Part shown: positions 56,188-64,000 of the stretch, piece by piece
Numbering within the stretch: the stretch's first letter is position 1
Layout: each line of letters opens with the position of its first letter
Assembly (NCBI GenBank): GCA_029641185.1
Contig: JAPWGK010000012.1
Coordinates: forward strand, 558,001-622,000
DNA: 64,000 bases
Source: Pseudofabraea citricarpa
Lineage: Eukaryota > Ascomycota > Leotiomycetes > Helotiales > Dermateaceae
Reading direction: 5' to 3'
Made by a program: the position numbers and the translations under genes
Notes under the pieces: generated by a model
Databases searched by the model: none
Told to the model about the DNA's origin: nothing
The model's input: only the letters and a program-made list of their open reading frames with translations

Positions 56188-57747
56188 TCAACTACTGCCC
56201 ATTCCACTTGCGACAGGAGTTACTACCGAGGCACCTGGCCCAGTCTTTTTCTTCTCCTTCTTGGCCCACCGTAGGCCACAGGCATTGCATAGTGTCTTTG
56301 GCCCACTTGGTCCTTTTCGCCATTCAGGAGAATCAAGTGTACCTTGCAAAGATTAGCGACAGGATAAATTTAGTCTCTATTGTTTTATACTTACCACAGT
56401 CCGTGCATACATACTCGTCTGGCAATTTAGTCTTCTTCTTCTTATCGCTTGCTCTTGATTCCTTGTCGATGGGGATCGCAATTCCGGCGTCGCCTCGAAT
56501 AAGGGCTGGACTCATGTCTCCAGTACTAATACCTTGGCTCCTTTCTCCATCTTGATATCGTAAACCCGTCAGCATTTCGATGGTCTCGATATGCGTCGCA
56601 CCTTCATAGCGAGCCATCTTGTCATTTATCGAATCTGGTTTGCTGGTAGCGTTTGCGTCTTCGAGATTCTGCCGGGTGAGTGCTGCATTCATTGCAGCTG
56701 GTTTTGCCGGTGGAGGCATCGCCAAAACGTCTGGATTGGTCATGTCGTGTGCCACGGATGCCGTATTGGTTGTGCTGCCTTCGGTGTCCTCTGTTGCCAT
56801 CTCTGAATGACCCTCTTTCTTCATCCAGTGTCTTTTGGCTTCTTCGGCTTCTTCGGCTTCTTCTTTCTTTAGGTCGTTGATACGCTTTGTCAACCGCTCA
56901 TTCTCAATCTTATGCTCCAAGAACGAATCAAGTAGTGCTGCATTTTTTGTTGGATATGGGCGTGCCATCATGAAGAATCCTCGACAAAATCCAGCAGCAT
57001 TGAGATGTAAGATGCGGATGTCCATGCGACTCAAAGATTGTGTATGACCCATCCTTCTTCCGAAAACGATAGAAGAAGCGTAGAGGATTTCCCGTCGCTA
57101 TTGACTCGTTGAATTCTCGCACAAAGATGCCACTATCGTCTGGGTGTATGAAATCGACAATGAACTTGCCAACCAACTCTTCGTGAGGGAAACCTGTAAG
57201 GGTGGTACTACTCGGAGAGACATAGACCAGCCGGCCGTCGGGAGTTAAGATATGCAAAAAGTCTTTGAGTTCTTCTACCACACGCTGCGACCAATTCCTC
57301 CGTTTCGTAAACTCTGTAAGTGTGCTACCGCCACCGAGTGTAGATTGTGTGCCAAAGCCGGTCGGTAGAGGTCCAGCGCCAGCACCGCTCATGGGATTGT
57401 CCATCTGATTACGGTCCCCATTTCCCGAGTCCTCTAGGCGGTCATCGCCATTCTGTGGCATCGGCGAGTAAGGCTTCTGGCCTGTGCCATCGAGAGCACC
57501 TTCGAGTGAGAGGGGCATACCGTCGAATTCGTCACCTAACATTCCATCTTCGAGCATGCCCGTCATTGAAGTGTCATGTCCGTTCATGGCATTCTAGAGT
57601 GTGTCAGAAGAAGCGCAAGATACTTCCTACAGTGGCCATGCATACCTGCGAGGCTGACATGCTTCCTGGGAGCCCGTTCATCCCCGCCATGCCTGTGAAA
57701 TACATCGTAGAAGGATCCATGGCTAGATGATTCATGTCCTGAGACAT
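56188..57747 (-). CDS. wc-2: White Collar-2 homologue with a frame break
   Basis: Three exons are evident (57747-57646, 57593-56395, 56342-56188). The PAS domain (about residues 120-230: [54 protein letters not shown]) is in one frame. The downstream part, [20 protein letters not shown], a coiled coil and the GATA zinc finger ([16 protein letters not shown], then [11 protein letters not shown]2-C-X18-C-X2-C), is in the +1 frame. The switch lies within about 56995-57020, and no GT/AG or GC/AG intron fits there. As written, translation ends at 56928, before the finger. WC-2 pairs with WC-1 as the blue-light and circadian transcription complex. Sequencing error, recent mutation or frameshifting are all possible. 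The start is the first ATG of [11 protein letters not shown]; an in-frame ATG also exists at 57900. Confidence 0.85.
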
Positions 57748-58121
57748 TAGAATCTCTTCTGCAATTATAAAGCATTCGTAGAGGTAACAGGCTGCTTGCC
57801 TTTTCGAGCCTACAATCTGACCATTGCAGGATTGGTATTTCTTAAGTTCTCCATGCTCTTCTTCAAAGGTACTGGCGGGCGCTCGTGCTCGTGCCTGCAT
57901 TGACGATGCAATAACGCGGCACGTGACACCCTGTAGCTTCTAGGTGCCTAAATTCGGAGCGCGTCGCGTCGCCCGACTTCAGTAAGGCTGAGGCAGCCCA
58001 TATACCTCTCCTCTTTCAACAATCAAAACTAGCACACGAAATATCTCAGCAACGGAGCCAAGGACACGTACAGTTCCGGCAAACCGCAGTGCGTGGGTGT
58101 ACTGGTGAAATCATAGGCAAG
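57748..58121. promoter_or_regulatory. Divergent promoter wc-2 / rad50
   Basis: A short gap of about 375 bp between a light-response and a DNA-repair gene. It has CACGTG at 57920-57925 and a GCGTCGCGTCG stretch at about 57961. No function can be assigned. Confidence 0.4.
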
Positions 58122-61100
58122 ATGTAAGCTCTATTTCTCTATGATCAACTGTGGTTCATAACTAATACTATCCAGGTGTAAGTACTTCTCGAGAAACAGG
58201 AGCACTAGAGGGCCGAGGTTCTAATACGTCCAATAGCCAAGATTGATAAGCTGTCCATTATGGGGTAAGTAGCTAAGTCCATCTTTCCTATTGCACTTCA
58301 TAGCTAACTCATTTACAGCATTCGGTCCTTCGACAACATGCATCATGAAAACATCCAATTCCAGACACCCTTGACACTCATTGTGGGCTACAACGGCTCT
58401 GGAAAGACTGTACAGATTCCGTTGCCTCTCTACCTACCACCGGACCATACTAAATTTGCTCACAGACTATCATCGAATGCCTCAAGTACGCCACCACGGG
58501 ACAACTCCCACCAAACAGCAAGGGAGGAGCTTTCATACATGATCCAAAGGTCTGATAGAATTCAATGATTCTCCTGGATGGTATTGACTTCGTGTAGCTA
58601 TGCGGCGAAAAGGAAGTCATGGCACAAGTTAGACTATCCTTCAAAGGAACCTCTGGGGCACGAATGGTGGTTACAAGAAGTCTACAACTCACAGTCACAA
58701 AGAAATCAAGATCAATGAAAACTCTTGAGGGCTCCCTTCTGATGGTAAAGGATGGTGAGAGAACTACCATATCTTCCCGTGTCGGCGAACTTTCTGCTAT
58801 TGTTCCTCAGTACCTTGGGGTTTCCGAAGCAATTCTCGATTCTGTGATATTTTGCCATCAAGACGAGTCTTTGTGGCCAATGAGTGAACCATCCGCGCTC
58901 AAAAAGAAATTTGATGAGATCTTTGAAGCTCAGAAATACACGAAGGCAATTGAGAATATCAAATTGTTGAAAAAAAACCAAGGAATCGAGCTTCAGAAAC
59001 TCAAAATTCGCGAAGAAGTCGAAAAGGTCAACAAAGTCAAGGGGGAGAAGGTAGAGAGGTATTCCCAAAACTTAGAGGCGGAAATAGAGAAGCTTCGGGT
59101 GGAGGAGGAGGAGCTGTCTAAAAGAATGGACAGTGCAAGAGCTGTGTCGAAAGAAAAGCAGCAACGTGCACAGGAGGCATATGGGATTGTTAATCTACTC
59201 ACGGCAAAAAAAGAAGAAGTCAAGTATAAACAGCAACATATACAATACCTCAGAGACAACAACCTCGACGAGTTAGAGGAGTCTGATGAATGGTTGCAGT
59301 CTACTCTGCAAAAGTATAAAGAACGGGTCCAACAGATGGAGGACGACTTGGAGACTGGTCGCGAACACTATACAGACCTCAACAATCAGCTCGAGGCTTC
59401 CCGAAAGAAAATGTCTGAGAAGAATAGGGAACAGGGCCAACATCAAGCAGCAAAGGCCCACCATGAAGCAAACCTCAACAATCGTCTATTGTTAATAAAG
59501 GATGCTGCACACAGACATTCGATGCGAGGTTACGATGGCGACCTCGATGATTCCCAAGTCTCGGAATTTGTTGATCGGGTGCGGAAAGCCTCCCGTGAGA
59601 AAGATCGAGAGTTAGAGCGTGTCCAAAAAGCTAGAGAACATGAAGAGCGTCAGACACAGGCTGCAGTAAGAGAAGTCGAACTTCGTCGCAGTACCCGGAC
59701 TCAAGATCGACTCACGGCCAAAAATACTATTGCAGCAAATGATCGGAGTATTAAGGGCCTACAAAGCGATATGGATGCTATCACTATCGACGAGGGTGCG
59801 CGAGCCGCTCTTAAGGCTTCCCACAATGACGTGAAAGACAGGATCCATAAGGCCACTTCTGAATTCGAGGTTGCAGACTGGGAGAAAAAGTTGCGATCCG
59901 AAAACAGCCGCCTCCTCGAGCTCGAAAATGACGCACAGAGATTAAGAGATGATCTTGTACACAGTACTCGTTTAGCTACAGATCGAGCGCAACTCGACCT
60001 CAAGAAGAAGGATCTCAAGGATCGCCAACGAAGCCTAGACACCATGCTGGCTACATATGGTACACAGCTCGGTGATATTCTTGGCAGTGACTGGCAGTTA
60101 GACAGTCTTGATCGTGAATTTCAAATGTCTGTGGACGAAAAGACTCGGGCTTTGGCTGATGTCAAGAGACAGCAGGAGGGAATAAGCAGAGAACTGTCGA
60201 ATGTGGAGTTCCAGTCTACAACCTCCCGAGAATCACTCAGAAAGATGAAAGAAGAGTTAAAAGCTTGTGAAACAGCTGTTCTGTCGTCAATCACCACCGA
60301 AGAAGGCGGTCCCATTAATAGCGTTGAGGAATACGAAGAAGGGGTTGAGAGGCTACAGAGCGACCGCGATACTTTACAGAAGGACATGGACGGTTATGAA
60401 TATGTGACAGATTTTTACAGAAAGTGCCTGTCCACTGCCGAAAATCAGGACAAATGTAAACTATGCGAGCGAAAGTTCAACGACGAAGGGGCAAGATCTA
60501 TCTTGACAAGAAAATTAAGAAAGAAGATTGCCGAAGATGCCAGGGATAGCATTCGAGATGAGTTGGATTATATTAAACAAAGCTTGCAGACGGCTCAGGC
60601 AGCACGCTCACGATATGACACTTTTCAAAAGCTCTCTAGAATCGATATTCCTACGCTCGAGGGAGAACTCAAGAAGAACGAGAACCAGAAGAGTGTCATA
60701 CTGGAGCGTATCAGCAAGCTAGACAGCCTAGTGACTGAAGCAGAAAGCGCTAAGAAAGATGTAGATGGACTCAAGAAAAACGTCGATACTATTGCTCGTT
60801 ATCGTGGCGAAATTACCAACTACGAATCAGATATCTCGCGTATTTCGACTCAGCAAAAGATGTCCGGAAGTTCCTTGACAGCCGAGGAGATTGAGGAACA
60901 GGCAACTGCCTGCGACGAACAAATTCGAGCACTGCGCACTAAAGTTAACAAGATGGTGGCTGATGAGCATCGAGCAAAGAGTTCTATTAACAGCATGGAA
61001 CTTGAACTCAGTGGTATATGCTCCAAACTTGACAGAGCCGACACCCAACTGGATAAGAAAAAAGATCTATTGTCTCGAATTGAAGAGCTGCGCAATTTCA

Positions 61101-62377
61101 GTTCACAGCAAAGGGCAGCCATGGAGCTAGCTGACTCTGACCTTGAAGCCTTGGTTCCTGAACTAGAGAAAGCAAAAGCTCAGCACGAAAATGCCATGCA
61201 GCGTGGTAAGGCAAAGGAGAAGGAGGTGGGTGCGGAGAAGCAAAAGTTGAGCGAGACCGTTCATGAGTTCAAAATTGTCGATGATAACATACGTGCATAT
61301 ATCGATAGCGGCGGTCCTGAGAACCTTGCGGCTTGCCAGAGAAGCATTAGAGATGTTGACAAGGAGCAGGCCAGTCTCGGCAAGGAAATTTCAACAGTTA
61401 CAACAACTAACAACGAACTGCACAAGAAGATAGATGACAGCTCCAGATATGAGCGGAGCATTACCGACAATCTACAATACCGCAAGAGCCTCCGCGAAAT
61501 TGAGGCTTTGGGCATAGAAATTGCGGATTTAGAGGAGAGACAATCTACCGATGATTATGATCGATTGGCCCGTGAAGCTACAAATGCTGAGAAGCACTAC
61601 CAAAGACTCTCTGCTGAGAGAGGGCCGATACTTGGTGCCATGAAATCCAAGGATGAGGAATTATCTCGCATGCTCGCGGAGTGGGAGACGGATTATAAGG
61701 ATGCTGAGCAAAACTATCGAGAAGCACACGTGAAGGTCGAAACCACCAAGGCAGCCATTGAAGATTTGGGCCGTTACGGCTCCGCTCTCGATGCTGCTAT
61801 TATGAAATATCATAGCCTAAAGATGGAAGAGATCAATCGTATTGCTGGAGAGTTATGGCAAAGTACTTACCAGGGAACGGATGTGGATACCATTCTGATC
61901 CGCTCAGAGAATGAGAATGCCACCAGCACAAATAAGCGCAATTACAACTACCGTGTCTGTATGGTCAAACAAGATGCCGAAATGGACATGCGTGGTCGTT
62001 GCAGTGCAGGTCAGAGAGTACTTGCGAGCATTATAATTCGATTGGCTCTTGCAGAATGTTTTGGTGTCAATTGCGGCGTAAGTTCCATTTCGTCTTATAC
62101 TTATATCCATGCTGATATATTGTAGATCATTGCTCTCGATGAACCAACAACCAATCTTGACGCAGATAATATCAAGAGTCTAGCTGAATCTCTACATAAT
62201 ATTATCAAGGTCCGACGACAGCAACAAAATTTCCAGCTTATTGTTATTACGCATGATGAAGAGTTTCTCAAGCACATGAAGTGCGCAGAGTTTGCCGACA
62301 ACTACTGGCGTGTTGGCAGAAACGAGAAGCAGAAGAGCACTATCGAGAGGAACTCCGTCGCTGAGTTAAGGGGTTGA
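58122..62377 (+). CDS. rad50: Rad50, DNA double-strand-break repair ATPase
   Basis: The model has seven coding exons: 58122-58123, a 2-nt exon 58176-58177, 58237-58264, 58319-58409, 58466-58549, 58598-62077 and 62126-62377, giving 1312 residues, the family's normal length. Walker A is GYNGSGKTT (residues 34-42). [14 protein letters not shown] is the Q-loop region. Two long coiled coils flank the zinc hook CKLC (Cys689, Cys692). [10 protein letters not shown] is the ABC signature and [10 protein letters not shown] the Walker B. It acts with Mre11 and Nbs1/Xrs2 in end tethering, resection and checkpoint signalling. The canonical start [15 protein letters not shown] appears only if AT, GT and CC are joined across two introns; otherwise the first in-frame ATG is at 58260. 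Confidence 0.93.
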
Positions 62378-64000
62378 TTGTGTTTACTGTGTTGTTGTTT
62401 TGAGGCTCCGGAAAGGTGAGAAAATACCCCATGGTTTGGGGGTTCCTAGGTTTGGGATTGTCTGCGAGTATGGCTGTTTTCTATTTCGGGGGGTTTTATG
62501 CATAGCTATGGCGTCAGGGTGGGAATGAGACAATCTGTTATAGAGCATCAATGTACCAAATTCTTGGTAGTAATCAATCGTATTCTGCATGGCTATTGGT
62601 CGAAAGTGTGAATTTATAGTGTTTTGAGCAACTGCGCCACATTCCCAATTGCTATTATATCCAGAGATCCTTCGTCGAAGTTAACGATACCACATTGGTA
62701 CATCTAATCCTGGGGATGGTCCCTTTTCGTACATAGCTCACGGGGTAGGCTATACACGTTCTAACATCGGAATAGGGAAACCGGCAAATGCTTCTTTGGG
62801 ATTCAGCATACTTATCTAGGTATACAACTGCCCAAACTCCATGTTTGAGTCGCACGTTTCCTTCTGTAGCTCCCTGGGTACTTAAACCTAGCGGAAATGC
62901 CTGTTCTTAACTCTATAGGAGTCATCTTCTATACTGTTTCTAGACTGGCCCAATGCTCTCTGACCCTCGTCGCTAGCAAACTTTCCAACCAGAGTATCAA
63001 TAAGTTTCACAGAGCACAGATTAGGACGTCGGAAACCAAAGGGGCAAATTGAGCGAACATTGCGCAGAGCTACAGAATCTATGAAATATTCGTCGGTTAT
63101 AATTTGTACCTGGTAGCAGTGGAGGTACAAGCAGTCATTCACTCGTCAACGTGGTAACGAGGCGGCCTTTGTTGGAGGACTATGGCATCTTTCTTTTCTG
63201 CTCTATATTTTGGTTGTATGGCAAAATTAGATTGGATATAAGGTTATGAAAGTATGCCTTCGATTTTTATATGTTCATATGGTAGACTCGCAGGGGCATA
63301 TTTGGATGAGCAGGGATAGTAGGACACTCTCCGTACCACTGATGTTGCCAAAATTGTACTGGAATACAGCTGCGAGCACCGTAATATAAAGGTCAAATAT
63401 TTTTATTTTTGTCGGATGAAATCGGACTCCTGACAGGTCATCTGGTTTGGTTTGTTATCCTCTTTGATAGTTCATCAAGCCAATTAAGCTCTCGTAGCTC
63501 TGTAGCCAGCTCTATAGCTCTTTTAATTGTCCTATTACCTAACAATTGATATTCATTGTTCTGTGAGACCCTCTAATATTCTCCCCTGAGAGGAGATACA
63601 CCTCTTGTTCAGTGTAAACATCTCGGCGTCTTCATAAATACTTACCAATGAAACGTTGAAAAATGTTGACAAGCAATACCAATCATGCTCGATAAAGATG
63701 ACAATCAACCATGGAAAAAATAGACTCGATTTATATACGGACTAAATACGGGCAAACATAAGTAAATACTTGTACTTTGAACGGAGTTTGGCTTGTTTCC
63801 AAAGATATAATAAAATAATATGTACTGTCTATCTACTGCATATTTAAATTCTCGTGCAGGGCAAGATCCTGCAGTACTCAACGCCTACATTAAAGATATT
63901 ATCGAGTGGCTTGAATAAAAATAAGCCGTTTCGTCAGTGACAAGTCAAAATTGAGAGAACTGATTTTTGAGGGGAAAGATTTTTAAAAGAAAATAACGGA
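62378..64000. other. AT-rich intergenic end of window
   Basis: About 1.6 kb downstream of rad50. No ORF has coding character, and I found no transposase, tRNA or telomere repeat. The 84-codon minus-strand frame at 62888-63142 is unassigned and probably accidental. Confidence 0.55.

Noticed and set aside
56928..57052. Hidden intron explaining the wc-2 frame change
   Set aside because: Only about 30-40 nt separate the two frames, and the only GT before an AG would give a 19-nt intron, too short to splice.
10611..57925. CACGTG sites in many promoters as a shared regulon
   Set aside because: About seven were noticed in intergenic DNA, but roughly five are expected by chance in that length, so no enrichment can be claimed.
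62888..63142. 84-codon minus-strand frame near the right end
   Set aside because: No family match and no splice-extended form; AT-rich surroundings make chance likely.
1..64000. tRNA, rRNA, CRISPR or prophage features
   Set aside because: None was recognised by eye; the genome is eukaryotic, and no tRNA B-box in a plausible cloverleaf was found. A tRNAscan run would settle the tRNA point.

Overview
The window is nuclear DNA of a filamentous ascomycete (Pezizomycotina), probably a leotiomycete. The evidence is the many short introns (mostly 45-140 nt) with CTAAC/CTAAT branch points, a White Collar-2 homologue, fungal-only families (STB6-like, UPF0658, Csn12, Rmd5) and one Tc1/mariner relic with mutations of the RIP type. 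The class-level guess is an inference; the genus cannot be read from the sequence. All exon boundaries were inferred by eye from splice motifs, reading phase and family similarity.

Layout, left to right. 1-13 kb, all on the minus strand: a disordered, cysteine-rich unknown protein; a 1338-residue glycosyltransferase that continues into a Vps13/ATG2-like region and five ubiquitin-interacting motifs; Sec61 beta; a Psr1-type phosphatase. 14-15.4 kb: a dead Tc1/mariner element. 16.7-23.2 kb: a peroxisomal ABC half transporter, a single-pass membrane protein, and an SRA-YDG protein. 24.3-31.9 kb: ribosomal eL20, Csn12 (divergent pair), a BTB protein and an alpha/beta hydrolase. 32.2-39.9 kb: Sds22, a xylose-reductase-type aldo-keto reductase, a J-like protein, mitochondrial lysyl-tRNA synthetase and Tim10. 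40.2-47.1 kb: an STB6-like protein, Rmd5/Gid2, and Psy4/PPP4R2. 47.1-50 kb: a long gene-poor stretch. 50-55.8 kb: UPF0658 Golgi protein, a PTS1-tailed enoyl-CoA hydratase/isomerase, a RidA protein, and an unknown membrane-anchored protein. 56.2-62.4 kb: wc-2 and rad50 as a divergent pair. The last 1.6 kb is AT-rich and empty.

No biosynthetic, defence or mating cluster is visible: this is a dispersed housekeeping region. Weak functional links exist: two peroxisomal fatty-acid proteins (ABC transporter, AKL-tailed crotonase), three phosphatase-pathway proteins (Psr1-like, Sds22, Psy4), and mitochondrial import/translation (Tim10, LysRS).

The most interesting points are: the glycosyltransferase/Vps13-like/UIM fusion; a wc-2 frame break between PAS and GATA domains; a rad50 start codon apparently assembled through a 2-nt microexon; five GC-AG introns among about 60; a 947-nt stretch without ATG ahead of the UPF0658 gene; an SRA domain without room for the usual NKR loop; and RIP-type inactivation of the transposase.
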